Source: Powellomyces hirtus
Taxonomy: Eukaryota; Chytridiomycota; Chytridiomycetes; Spizellomycetales; Powellomycetaceae
Length of the DNA stretch: 64,000 nucleotides
Assembly (NCBI GenBank): GCA_025526995.1
Contig: JAHLKG010000024.1
Location: 248,001-312,000, forward strand
Reading direction: 5' to 3'
The position numbers and the translations under genes were made by a program. Under the pieces are notes generated by a model, which was not told where the DNA came from, ran no database searches, and saw nothing but the letters and a program-made list of their open reading frames with translations. Shown in pieces: positions 35,240-47,558 of this stretch (position 1 is the stretch's first letter; the number at the start of each line of letters is the position of its first letter).

Positions 35240-35963
35240 TTTCTTCCCAGAGGTTTATACTGCAGAGCCAATGATGCTAAGGCAGTGCAGCTGTTGAAAT
35301 GTGGGAGAAGTGCGGAAGTGGAGTCGCGATGTCGGAGATCAAAGGTGCGCTTGTGGTGCAAGTGCTCTGACTCAGGAGTAGCTAGGTGGAGAGGGATATT
35401 CGGTAAGAGGCGATTGAAATCAAACAGGCTGGCGTTGCAAGGTGTTCGAGAAGAATTGGGAATGAGAGATAAAGAGTGGAATGGAACGTGAGAATTTGGA
35501 GTTGTTTGGAGAAGGAAATGGGGGGGGGGATATTTTTTGGGCGCCGAGTCGATGATATACCAGGGCCATGTCGGTGAGATATGCTTACTGCGCACGCACG
35601 AGGTCCCGTCATTGGCAACTGATATTCGATTCCGTTCTACCGGTCGGTGCTTAGCGGGCGGCCAAAGAGTCTCATGAGACGTTCATCTGACCTGTTTTGG
35701 TTCGCGCGGGTCCTCATCACGTCAGGAGTCACAGTGTGACAGTCCCACATCTGGGATCACTGTGTTAAGCAAACACGTATCACAGGTGAGGATATCGCGC
35801 GCAATTCGAGACTTTTACAGAAATCTATGTAAAATATGTAAAACTGTGCAATCATATAACGGTGTTTGTGCGGGATGCAAAGGCCTGACTACAGAAGGAA
35901 GGGGGGAAAGAAGGCTAGTATTTCTATCGAAAGCTTGCATGCAGTAGAAGGCCATCACGGAGT
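35240..35963. other. Lipase promoter and ZW10 copy 2 terminator region
   Basis: About 720 bp. It includes a purine-rich stretch and a G10 run at 35520-35529, plus an imperfect hairpin near 35730-35762 formed around TCCCA-catc-TGGGA. No gene is recognised. Confidence 0.45.
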
Positions 35964-38850
35964 TCATTGCGCCAACAGTCTCCGCGCGTTTTCCTCAATT
36001 TCCTCCAAATTCGCTCTTCGCAACGGGGTATCTGCAAACAGAGCGCGCACGAGGCCCACCAATTCCGGCCCGGTAAACATCTTCAAATCACCCGATCGGA
36101 ACAACTCCATAATTTCAGCAAAGCTCGCATCGAGAATCCGGACCAGATGTTCAAACTGTGTAAAGCGTGGTGTCGTCGTCATCGTCGAGTCGTCCAGCAA
36201 CGGCTGAACACGCTCTTTAAAACTTGTCAGCATGGTATTGAGGGTGTGAGATTCCGATTCGCCAATGTCGACAAGAGAGAAGATCTCGGACATGATGAGC
36301 CGCAGAGTGTAGTTGATCAAGGGCGTCATCGTTACTCGGTACACTGATGATGGTAAGACGGGCTGGAGGAAGGGGAATGAGCCGTTAGACTCCGTGTCTC
36401 CGTTCGTGATCCACTTGATCCCTTACCTGCCAGACATGGCTCAGGAGAACCACCTGGTGTGACAGCTGCTTCAACACTCTCTCAACAATGTCCTTTCGCC
36501 GATCATCAAGAACATCAAATCCGTCTGCACTGTCTACAATGTCTTTGAGGTTCTTGCGTTGTCGCGACTAGCGGCCCAAAAACATGTTAACCAAGCCATC
36601 GGATTTGACAGGATCCTCGCAACGAAACTTACCAGCTCAGCCTGCAGGATGTTGTCCCCTATTTCTCTGTAGGCAACGGTCAACCCAAGATATCCTGCAT
36701 CATTCTTTCTATCCACTGTCTCGGCAGGTCGAGACGCGATGGTGTGCCAGTTCAGTATGAGGAGCTCATGCGCAATGTACATGCAGTCGTTATAGAACAC
36801 CATCGGCATTTGCGGTATGGTGGCTAACCGGTTCGCGGCATGCACAGGTACAATCGCGCGGAACAAGTCTAGAACAGCGCGCACACTATGCTGCAGGCGA
36901 ACCTTGCTAGATAATCGCAGGATTAGATCGATGGACCTAGACATGCAGGGATATTCACGACGCCTACCAAAAGGGACTCAACTCTTGCGCGTCCTTCAAT
37001 GTCTCCTTCACCAGATGTATCAAATTGCGTGTCGCCACGCTGATGACGCATTTTGGGAATGTGAAGAGCCCTCTCTGCAGTTCTTCACAGACCGTCGGCC
37101 CACCACCCGATGATGGGGCCACGTCAACAAAAGTGGACATTGGTACCAACGTCGCTTCCGGAAGCTCCACGGTTGCATACTCTTTCGTGGTGACAAATGC
37201 TCGCGACGTTTGTAGCAGAGTGAGATGGCGCTTGTTGGTAAAGTGCAGCTCAAGATCTTGGCAAAAGGCCGTTAGACTCTTTTGACCTTCCGGCACCAAC
37301 CCTGAAAGCCAAACCAGTGAGCCGACCTGTCAAGCGCGCACGTGGTTTGGACTATTCCACCCACCAATCGTAGCCGCACGATCTTCAAAGACTCTGCACC
37401 TTTCCGCAATTGCGACAAAAGTATCCATTTCCTTGGCTTCGCTTGGTATCATTTTCTCCAGGTAACAGCTGATGATCGCGTTTGAAGTGTCAGTCGAGAA
37501 CGTGGTCCCGAAAAGAGAAAAGACGGAATGCGCATATGGGACTCCACTCTCGTCGCTTCCCAGTGCTGAAATCAGAAACTCCAGAATCGTGTCCAATCTG
37601 TCAAACAATGCGCCTTGCGGCAATGCCGACCAAGGAGAGAAGGGTCCCTCAGTGAAGACCGTGCGGAGGTTGTTTTCCGCAACTACGACGGTCCATCGCG
37701 GATCCCGAATCACAGGATCCACAATGCGTTTATACACCATTCTCGTGAATGGTGTCAGATAGACAGACTCGAGTTTGTGTTCCACAATCGCGGATAACGC
37801 CGTTTGCAAAGATATAGGTTCCGGCCCCAATCCTTGTGCTAATTTCGCGGGAACAGAGCAGCCGTGAGCATTGCCTCACTCAAGATACAACTTAAGCCGA
37901 AGAACGAACGAACCGCTCACGGAATCCGCCACGCGTAATGTCACAAGACCTTTGCCCATCTCGACGCAAAGGGTTTCTGAAATGATATACTCCAGACGGT
38001 TTCTGAGATCCATCTCAGCAGACGAATATTTGTTGATCAACTCGTTGAAGATAGTCACGTCATCCCATGATGGAAGTGAGCGTATGAGGGCATCCTGCAC
38101 AGCGGGATGTCAGTACCAGGACGAATATATAGTCCAAATCATTGTGTACCATTCGCATTATCGTCGCTAATGCGCCGGGATAGTCATTTGAACTCAGATG
38201 CTTCGCATATGTAGCGAAGAGAGAATCAATCTGGATTCCAGAGTCCAACATCAGATCCGAGATTCATGACCGGCACCACAAGACGGCTTAAGAGTACCTC
38301 CGCCATCTTCTGAACTACATCTAGCGAGATATCAACGACTTCCATCTCTCTCTTGACATCATCGTGCTCCTTCAACGCTTCGCGGAGTTGCCGGCTCAAG
38401 CCATGCTGTAAAGAACATCTTGACCTGGTTTGAATTCTACACTTTGGTGACACACAACAGATTGCTGAGACAAAGAACGTACATTTGGATCTTCAACCCT
38501 TCCATGTAGCTCCGTTATCGCTAGGGATAGTTTTTTGGCCTCCGTTATGACCTTGGTAGCTTTGTCGGCTTGTGCTTTGAAGGTCTCAAAGTTCGCAGAC
38601 ACGTGCGCTTCAATTTGATACTATTGAGTATACGATTCCAAAAAAGTCAGACTTTGGCAACCAGGCATCGACAGTAACAACACAAGCAGACCTTGACGTC
38701 AGATATCCCCCTACTCAACCTCTCCGCGACCTGCTGCAAGGCATCGCGTGTGATAGGGAGATTGGTATCGTCGGTGCCTGCCCGCTTTCTTTGCTCTGAC
38801 GCAGAATGTGAATGCAGAACGTGGGTCGCAAGTTCCGCTGCTACGGGCAT
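35964..38850 (-). CDS. ZW10-family protein, copy 2
   Basis: A multi-exon gene with at least eight exons. It starts MPVAAELATHVLHSHSASEQ. The central exons include the large frame with TPFTRMVYKRIVDPVIRDPR. Diagnostic ZW10 motifs follow: VRAVLDLFRAIVPVHAANRL, MVFYNDCMYIAHELLILNW, VAYREIGDNILQAEL, and a C-terminus with GPELVGLVRALFADTPLRRA. This last helix is the conserved ZW10 end. It would serve in the Dsl1/NRZ vesicle tether and perhaps at kinetochores. It is clearly related to but strongly diverged from copy 1 at 13.8 kb. Exon borders were read by eye and not all were fixed. Confidence 0.87.
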
Positions 38851-39096
38851 GAGTGCTATAGACAAGTGCCTCTCACGTCACCCAGGCAAATGTGAGTCGA
38901 GTTGCCTTCTTCCAGCAGGATGACCGCAGACTTGGTGGCGATAACGCGTTCGTCCTCGTTTCACAATCTTTCGCCAGGAAACTGTCCTAACGCATGGCCC
39001 TGTATGAATGTATACTATCTTCTGTGAACTTTGAAATGCGACGCCGCTCGTCAAAAGAGAGATGCAGAACTGTGACAGTAAAATGCAAAAAGCAAA

Positions 39097-39167
39097 TGCA
39101 TTGGCCGAGAATCGAACTCGGGTCTACCGCGTGGCAGGCGGTAATTATGCCACTAAACCACCAATGC
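39097..39167 (-). tRNA. tRNA-Gly (GCC), copy 3
   Basis: The reverse complement of the same 71-base tRNA-Gly, with anticodon GCC. Its upstream flank on the minus strand is TGACTCATCAA. It lies in the divergent space between ZW10 copy 2 and ALG6. Confidence 0.97.
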
Positions 39168-39372
39168 TTGATGAGTCATGATGAATGCGTTGGTTGCTGT
39201 CATTTCCAAGACCACCCAAGCTGGCAGATGATGTGTCACTCCGTTAAAAACTTTGAATAAACGTTTGGTCTGCTTCACCAGCATCGGCGCAAGGTAGGCA
39301 TTCAGTCTTCATGTTTACGGTCTCGTTTCCTCAACCTTCCCGTCTTTAACTCTATAGACTTTTAGGAACAGA

Positions 39373-41260
39373 ATGCGTTCACCACCACCCGTCTCGATGG
39401 GCTACGGGTGGATTGGGGCGTGGCACGAATTCCTGTTCACAACCAATGGCTCGTCACTGGCACTTCTATCCACATACCTGCTTGCCCTCTTCGTCCGTTG
39501 GACTGTGTCTCTTAATGGCTATTCCGGCGAAGGTGTACCTCCATTGCACGGGGACTTTGAAGCCCAGCGGCATTGGATGGAGATCACGACAGCATTGCCG
39601 CGTCGGGAATGGTACCGCTACGATTTGAAGTACTGGGGTCTGGATTATCCCCTGCTCACGGCGTACCATAGCTGGCTGATGGGACGCATGTAAGCTTGGG
39701 GCGAGAGGGGGAGTGGGTTTCAGTAGGATGGTATTTACAACGCGTTTGGGTTATGGTAGTGGGCAGATGATCAATCCGGAGTGGATGGCGTTGGACACAT
39801 CGCGCGGGATGGAGAGCGAAGGATTGAAGATGTACATGCGGCTAACGGCCCTGGCCACGGAGTGGGTGACTTACGTGCCTGCGGTGGTCATCTTTGCGAA
39901 TCGATGGGTCGGTCACGGACATTGGCTGAAGAAGGTGGGTCGTCCTAGGCAAACGTGTCCTGCGAAACAAGCCATCCCCCGACATCTTTGGCAACAGTGT
40001 GATCTCCCCAGCCCAAATCAACTCATGCTATGTCTATACAGAACACATTGATCACCCTGATTCTGCTTCAACCGGCGCTAATCGTCATCGATCATGGCCA
40101 CTTCCAATACAACTCGGCGATGCTAGGGTTCACGCTGTGGGCGATTGTGTCGCTCATCACCGGACATCATGTTCTGGCGAGCGTGTTTTTTGTCTTTGCA
40201 CTGAATTACAAGCAGATGGCGCTCTTCTACGCTTTGCCTGTGTTTGCTTATCTGTTGGGCACGTGTTTCCGGGAACCAACTGGGTAAGCAAGGAGAGCGA
40301 TGCACCAAGAGGCGTCAAATGTGCTCGGGACTTACACGCATGACACAGATTCCAACTGTTCGTGAAACTGGGCGTCACAGTGGTGGCGACCTTCACTCTA
40401 CTGTTTGCAGCGTACAGCACTGACGTGTCCGACATCCTACAAGTGTTCACCCGGGTATTCCCCGTCGAACGCGGGCTGTATGAAGACAAGGTCGCGAATG
40501 TGTGGTGCGCAATCAGTGTCCTCGTCAAGCTTCGGCAGAGATTTGAAGCGCAATCACTCGTGTATCTCAGGTAGGTGCTCTTCACCTTCCCCCATAACCT
40601 CCTAACGCATCAGCTCACCAAACTCCTTTTCCCTAGCCTTTCGGCAACTCTCCTAGCAGTACTACCCTCCAGCATCCACGTCTTCCGTCACCCGCGACCA
40701 CTGACGCTCCTGTACGCGCTTCTTAACGGCTCGCTGGGGTTTTTCCTCTTTGCGTTCCAAGTCCATGAAAAGTCTATTCTCCTCCCGCTCCTCCCCGCGA
40801 CGCTGCTTATTCTCGACGACCCGTTCGCCAGCGCGTTCTTCAACACTGTGGCAATGTACAGCCTCTTCCCGCTGTTGAGGAGAGATGTGCTGGTGTTGCC
40901 TTACGTTGTGCTGACCGTCCTTTGGATGGCGGTCACTGCGTTCACTTGGTCGCGAGTGGCGGCACCGGTCAAGCTCTTTGCGATGGTGAGTGTGGTTAGA
41001 GCAATCTACCTCATCTGACAGCTTGATACTGATGTCCTTGTCTTGACGCACAGATAACATATTCGACGATGCTGGCATTGCACATCCTCGAAGCAACTGT
41101 CCCACCCCCAGCAAATCTGCCAGACATATACGTGATGGCAAACGTCCTCCTCTCGACGGGACTCTTTTCGTTGTTGCTTGTTTACTTCAATTACCGCCAA
41201 TGGGTCACACGGTCAATTGCTGCCAATCCCATCACAAACGAGAAACAGAAGAAGCGATAA
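39373..41260 (+). CDS. ALG6: Dolichyl-P-Glc:Man9GlcNAc2-PP-dolichol glucosyltransferase
   Basis: Six exons (39373-39689, 39760-39934, 40042-40283, 40349-40570, 40637-40985, 41054-41260) give 503 residues with consistent phases. The first luminal loop has [20 protein letters not shown] and [15 protein letters not shown], with the acidic residues typical of ALG6/ALG8. [16 protein letters not shown] and [14 protein letters not shown] follow, then many hydrophobic helices. The Asn-Pro-Glu-Trp pattern favours ALG6 over ALG8. The enzyme adds the first glucose to the lipid-linked N-glycan precursor in the ER. The C-terminal Lys-rich end (EKQKKR) resembles a dilysine-type ER retrieval signal. Confidence 0.92.
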
Positions 41261-41438
41261 CAGAGGTTAGATTATGGACAGAACATTGCAGACCCTCTTA
41301 TGAATAGAAGCTGTGAGTCGGCTTTTTGATAGTTTCCATCACATCGGACAAACCAGCGAAAGCAGCGGAACAAGATTTTAAATACACATTCTTGTAATTT
41401 ATTATGACGAACAAGGACACATTGGGAACATCCAGATA

Positions 41439-41453
41439 GGGGGGGGGGGGGGG
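41439..41453. repeat. G15 homopolymer
   Basis: Fifteen consecutive G between the convergent ALG6 and IMPDH genes. Length may vary or be miscalled. Confidence 0.9.
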
Positions 41454-41585
41454 AACAAGCCATATTTATACACGCCAGATGTTGACGACAGAAGAAACTA
41501 TGATGCAGATGTGGGGTTAAGAGTCGAGAGCAACGAAAAGATTCTTTTTTAAGAGACCAAAGAGACCAAATGCTTCCAGAGGGAA

Positions 41586-43352
41586 TCAAGAGAACAATCG
41601 CTTTTCAAAGTGATGCAGACCGTGCACACCACCTTCCAGCTGAGCACTAGCGGTTCTCTTCTCAAACCGCACGGTGCCGTTCACGACACCCTCCCGCATC
41701 TCATTCAAGCTGCGGGTGCCAATGTCCTGGAGCGAGTGCTGGACTCCAGCGGTGAGGTATCCGAGGAACTTCTTGACGGTACCCTTGTCAACGACGGCAC
41801 CGGTGACACCCTGGGCAACCTTGATCTTGTCACCTTCGGAAAAGTATCGTTTGCCGGCGGCGTCGCCCTTCTCCATGGCGTCGATGGAGCCCATGCCGCG
41901 GTACTTTTTCAATCTCTGGCCCTCGTGGTAGAAATATTCTCCGGGCGATTCGGTGGTTCCCGCAAGGAGGGAACCCATCATGACGGCTGAAGCACCGAGA
42001 GCCAGAGCCTTGACAATGTGACCGACGTTGGCAATTCCACCGTCCGCAATGACTGGGACGCCGAATTGACGGGCGTATTGAGCGACGCGGAAGACGGCCG
42101 TGCCTTGAGGACGACCACAGGCCATGACCTCTTGGGTAATGCAGATGGAACCGGAACCCATTCCAACACGGAGGGCATCAGCTCCGGCGGCGATGAGTTG
42201 ACGGGCCTGCTCCTGAGTGACGACGTTTCCGGCGACAACGTCGATGGCAGGGTAGGTCTGCTTAATATATTTGATCATCTCGATTTGGAAAAGCGAGTTT
42301 CCTTGGCTAGAGTCCAAGATGACAATGTCCAAACCAGCGTCGACCAAAGCCTTCAATCGGATCTTGTCCTCTTCGTGGGTGCTGATAGCGGCGGCAACGA
42401 GAAGTTGCTTGGAAACGGCCATCTTAGATGCCCATGGGTACTCACGAGCCTTGATCAAATCGGAACGTGCGAGGAGAGCAGTCAGGTGACCCTGTTCGTT
42501 GATGATGGGGAGCTTTCCCTTCTTGGAAGCCTTGAGAATCGTGTTGGCTTCGATCAGGGACACTCCCTGAGGAGCGGTGACAAGGTTGGTAGTCATGACG
42601 TCCTTCAAATGTCGTCGACGTTCCTCGTCAGTCTGCAGGAAGTCAATGTCCCGAGATGTGACGATGCCAACAAGCTTCGACTGGAGTTTGCCGTCCTCTA
42701 TTGTGATTACCAATGACAAGTCAGTGAATTGTCTTTCGGAACATTACAATGAAGGGGGGATGACACGAGTACACGGCAGAGTTCCACATGCGTATGTCCG
42801 CCTGTAACATGCTATGCCGGTTGGAATGCCCATCTACTCACCAGTGATGGGAATTCCGCAGAATCCGAGAGATTCTTTGATGTTGTAAACGTCCTGTACG
42901 GTGTTGGTGGGGCTCAAGCACAAAGGGTCGGTGATGAAGCCGTTCTCAAACTTCTTGACTTTGCGCACCATGTCGGCTTGCTCTTCCACGGGGCAGTTGT
43001 GGTGAATCACACCAAGGCCTCCGTTAAGAGCCATGCCGATAGCCATTTGAGTTTCGGTGACGGTGTCCATGGGCGAGGAAAGGAAAGGGGTCTTGAGAGT
43101 AAACCGCTTTGTGATCCGGCTTTCGAGAGAGCACACGCTAGCGGGGAAGTCGACATATCCAGGAAGAATCAGGAGGTCGTTGTAGGTGAGACCTCCAGAG
43201 ACCTTGGGGTCCATGAGCTCCTCGGCGGATAAGCCGTCCCGGAGCGGCTCTGCAAGCAACGCCGATAGACGAGCATTGCGGGCATCCTCAGACTCGTTTG
43301 CGGAGGTGGATGGGGCAGCGGGGAACTCGGGGGTGTATGAGGAGGCCACCAT
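41586..43352 (-). CDS. Inosine-5'-monophosphate dehydrogenase
   Basis: Two exons (43352-42842, 42697-41586) joined by a 144-bp intron. Motifs: [45 protein letters not shown] pair with CGIPITEDGKL and [21 protein letters not shown], and the active-site loop [18 protein letters not shown] with the catalytic Cys. [15 protein letters not shown] and KKYRGMGS complete the barrel. It oxidises IMP to XMP, the committed step of GTP synthesis, and is the target of mycophenolic acid. The Met at 43352 is preferred, because the longer frame upstream begins in a T-rich leader tract. Confidence 0.96.
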
Positions 43353-44072
43353 GCTGGCGCGAGAATGTGCAGAGGAATGTGTGCTGGAAGGAAAAAAAAA
43401 AAAAAAGCGTCCACCAACACAAACGCTAAACAATTAATGAGTCAGCAGCAAGATGATTCTTCTTTTTGTTCTGTTTGAAGAAGAACGCGACGCGGGGCAA
43501 GGACCGACCTACATCTGGGATTCACATCTCTCTTTCATGTGAGTGGCACAGCCATGTAACAAGTCAGGTGATGGTGACTAGAATGCACTGCAATGTGGCG
43601 TGATTGATTGATCAGAGCACATTATGTAAGCAGGTCAGCAGATGTGGCTTGTCAAAAGTGGATCAGAATGAGCGGCATTTGCACGTGCAAATCACAAAGG
43701 CCCCTCATTCTAAATCAAGATAACCCGCCCATGTGAACTAAACGCAACTAAGCGCATGAGTGATGGAAGTGTCACATGGGGCGCGCGTTAAGATCATTCA
43801 TGGCTTCATCAGCACACACAAGTCCCACAAGTCCCACGAGGGCAATCTTCTTCCCCCCCAAAAGAACTGCACGGCGCAAGGAGGCTTTCTGTCCTGCGCT
43901 GTAAATAAATAACAATCGGCCCGCTGACTTGAATTCTGAACAGCAGTCTATAGAATCGTTGTTCAGAGGAACCTTCTGTATACGTATAGTCATAGTCTAA
44001 ACAGGCAGCAAGGCCCCAGTCGCGCGAGACCTTGTTCCGCGCATCGTTCTCCTCCGTCCTTCTTGTAAGACA
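43353..44072. promoter_or_regulatory. Divergent promoter region of IMPDH and HSL-type hydrolase genes
   Basis: About 720 bp. Features seen: an A16 run near 43391 (a T tract in the IMPDH leader) and a perfect 16-bp palindrome at 43677-43692. Confidence 0.5.
43677..43692. promoter_or_regulatory. 16-bp perfect palindrome with CACGTG core
   Basis: ATTTGCACGTGCAAAT reads the same on both strands. The core is an E-box, the site type bound by bHLH factors such as Cbf1 or Pho4. Its place in a divergent promoter supports a regulatory role, by inference. Confidence 0.55.
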
Positions 44073-46921
44073 ATGTTGGACCACGCCCTAGGCCGACCCT
44101 CCGCCGGCCTCAAGCGCATTCAGGTCGTGCTTATCACTGTCCTCGCGTACGTTCCTCTTCCTCTGTTTCGTCCACCACTTGTCCCATGAGCTTTCGTCTT
44201 GCTGACCGCCGCTTGTGAACGTCCTTGCATCTCCGCTCGCTCTCACAGTTACTACGTCTTGAAGAAGAAGCCCTCCAGCGCCGCCGCCAATAATACCAGG
44301 ATTGCCTTGTTTTTGAGATGGTTCAACCAGAAAGTTGGTACGTGCATGTGAGGGCAAACGGAGGAAACCGAGCCAAGAGCATGTCTGCTCTGTCTGCTCA
44401 AAATGTAGCTGACCTTGAGGGGGAGCGGAGCGCAAAGAAAACAGGGTGCAGTTCATCCTCTTACTGTCCTTGGCTCTGCAGGAAACGCACCTCCGTGGAA
44501 GATTGTATTTGGAACGTTGTCGGTAGCATGGATAGCCAAGAACCTTCTCCTCCTTGTCGGAGGAAACGCCCCTGAGCCTTTGGCAAGAATGGTACGAGGC
44601 CAAGATAACTCGTATTCTGGGACAACCTTTCTCCTCCTGACGCATGTTCATATGATCCCCAGTACACCAGAAGCTTCTACAGGGGCACCTACGTCTTGAC
44701 TGGTCTTGACGCAGGATTCCTCACCGTCATGAACGTGAAGCCCAAATGGTTGCGTGACATCTTGTCTATTGTATGCTCAATCTTCTACTTGATCTTCCCG
44801 GACACTGCTGATGAGAAGGTTTGTTAGAGTCTCGCGTTGCTCTGCCTCAGCATTGCCCGGACCTGACGCGTAGGTCTTCTTTAGGTGCGAAAGTTCCGAG
44901 CACATCCGACCATCGATATGCTGAGGGTTTCGTGGAACAAATCTATGAACCCGTATCTCCGCATGATAACGGCCCGTCACCGCCCCCACATCACCATTCG
45001 CAAGGACATCACAATCGCACGCCCCGATCCGCCTTCCATCAGCTCGTTCCCGGACCGTGTCTTGGAGCCTATCCAAGCTCGTCTGTATTTCAATGGAACA
45101 GATCGCGAACTTGCGCGGGCGCGCGAACTGGTCTTCTTGCTTCCGGGTGGTGGTTTTGTGGCCATGGGCCCCAAATGTCACGAAGACCACGTTTCGGTGT
45201 GGGCCAAAACCTCCAAAGTCCCCATTCTCGCCGTGGACTATGGCAAGGCGCCCGAGTTTCCTTATCCCTTTGCCCTTGAAGAGTGCTTTGATGCATATCG
45301 AAGCGTTGTTGAGAGCAATGGAGCTGCTATTGGCATGCAAGGCTGGTGGGAAGACGGCCCAGATGGCCAACCAGTCAAGAAGGCTCCCATCAAGATTGTG
45401 ATGGCGGGAGACTCTGCGTAAGTGAAACACACGTTGCGCACTCGTCATCTTATCGGTAGCTAACGGTTCATCATCTCTTATAGCGGCGGAAACCTCGTGG
45501 TTGGAGTTGTCATGCGATGCCTTGAAACATACGAAAAGCATATTCCTCCTCCCAATGGCATCGTTCTCATTTATCCATGTCTCTCGTTTGACATGTCGTG
45601 CTGGATGCCTTCGGAGCAGCTCAAGCTTATGCGAGCCGAGTCGCACAAAAATCTCGCGCTTAAGAATCTCACCAACTCAAAGTCTACGATGAAGAAGAAC
45701 TCTCCATTGACCCCACAAGACGCTCCTCGTAAGATTGATGTCTTGAACGACCAAAGTGACCACAGCAAGTCCTGGTATTCGTTTATGAAACCGAAGCGCA
45801 ACGGTCCGGAGCGAATCCAAGGCCCGAGCATTCCAAGCTCTTTGAGTATGACGAGCAGGATGAGTTATTTCACGGACAGAGTCATTTCACCAGAAAGTAC
45901 GTGGCCTTTTCGCCGTTCAAAGTGATACATTATGCTTATATATTTTGTTTCTCTAGTGATGCGTGCAATGGCGCTCTTGTACCTCGGCACATCTCCCACC
46001 CCCGTGGATCTTGCATCAGATTACTATCTCAGCCCTGTGATGGCGCCAGACGATCTCTTGGCAAGATTCCCCAAAACGTACTTGCTTTGCGGTGAAAAGG
46101 ATCCATTTGTTGACGATACCGTCGTCTTCGCTGGACGTTTACGAGAGAACAAGTTGAAAGCCCGAAAGGAATGGGAAAGGATGATGGCTACCATTGACGG
46201 AGGAGCCAAGAAACTGAATGTGAACGGGAAGGTGAACGGGAAGGTCAATGGTGCCGCCACCAATGGACTTCACGTGAATGGCAACACCTTGAACGGCGCA
46301 GACAACCCTATCCGCACACATATCTTCAGCAGAGAGCCCGATTCGATGGTTCGCGTGAAGATCCTCGAGGGAGTTTCCCACGGTTTCTTCCAGATGCTTG
46401 CGCTCCTCCCCGAGGCAAAGCAAGCCACCCGGTTGACCGCGGACTGGTTCACTGAAATGCTCGCCGATCCCGGGGTTGACGATCATGGGGACGATCTGAC
46501 CGAGTTTATGATCAACGACATTCATGCTGTGGAAGGCGAGTCCGAGGGTCCTCAACCAGGCCCTTACTACCCCGCCTACGGTGTCCCTCAAGCCGCCCCT
46601 TCTCCACACATCAATCTCTCTTCCGACAACCTGGCGGCCTCCTCGAACTCTCTCCACGTCCGATTCCGTGAGAACGGAAAGGGCGGCGAAAACCACCACC
46701 CCCAGCACCACTACAACAGCTCCGCCTACCTCCACAACATCACGAACGGGTCCATGAGCGAGCTGTCGTCTCCCACAACGTATGATTCCAACACGTCATT
46801 GTCGTCGCAAGATGATTCGGTAACGTCCCCTGCGCCCGTCATGGACGAGGTGGACGAAAAGAAGATTTTGGAACGTAGACGGACGGAACTAGGTAGTGTC
46901 TTGTACAGTTTAGAAGGATGA
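44073..46921 (+). CDS. HSL-type alpha/beta-hydrolase (membrane-anchored esterase/lipase)
   Basis: About seven exons. The start MLDHALGRPSAGLKRIQVVL and the following exons hold several hydrophobic helices (VVLITVLA, WIAKNLLLLVGG, SIVCSIFYLIF). The catalytic part has FLLPGGGFVAMGP, the HGGG oxyanion motif with Pro in place of His; the nucleophile motif AGDSA-GGN is split by an intron; Asp lies in CGEKDPFVDD and His in GVSHGFF. The region before the last Asp-His has an Asn-Gly-rich insert, NVNGKVNGKVNG. The tail is Ser/Asn-rich. It probably hydrolyses lipid or steryl esters at the ER; the substrate is unknown. Confidence 0.85.
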
Positions 46922-47558
46922 CAAAACCATCACCACCCCTCGCCTTCTGCTCCCCTCTCCCCATCTGTGTATTAGAAAGAGTTCACGTGCTAGTACACTT
47001 TTCAATCTTCCATTGCCTTGTGATCAGTGCCAGTGCTACATGTATCTGTAATGTGAGTTTGGAAGAAGGCAAGACAAAGAGTTCCTCATCACAATGTGTG
47101 CGGCGGAGCGGACCGGATAGCATGTGTGTGAAGACCAAGTGCAACTCAAAAAGTGGACCTACCAAAAACATCTCCTCTGACTGCCAAAAATTCCACTCCA
47201 TCGTATACCCGCAACCCCATGATAGACAATCAAACCCTCCAATTCGATATACATATCGCCTCGAACCTCTTTCTCTTCTCGTGTCCAACACAGCAATCCC
47301 ATTCGGCCTAGTGGTCGCCGAGAAAGGCGTGCATCGTTGGGACACGGTGGGACATCCCCCTCCTTGCCGTCTCGTATTTGTAGCGCGTTAAATTGACACG
47401 TGGGAACCTGTCACAGAAGGCTGAGATGTGCGCGTGGGTGATGTAATCAATGCTTTGCCTTCCCACTTATTTCCTGACAGCGCGAATCCTGTCAATCCAA
47501 CCCACATTTGGCGGCAGCATCGTGAGAAAACAAATTAAAAGCGTAGTAAACATTCAAT
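46922..47558. other. Intergenic region upstream of the YccF gene
   Basis: About 640 bp between two genes in the same direction. CACGTG occurs at 46984-46989 and 47397-47402. No coding frame of interest is seen. Confidence 0.45.

Noticed and set aside
39001..39260. 88-codon frame containing TRVYRVAGGNYATKPPM-type sequence
   Set aside because: This peptide is the translation of the tRNA-Gly antisense; it recurs wherever the tRNA occurs.
42018..42716. 232-codon plus-strand frame
   Set aside because: It lies wholly antisense to the IMPDH exon, whose protein is certain; codon bias of the real gene keeps the opposite frame open.
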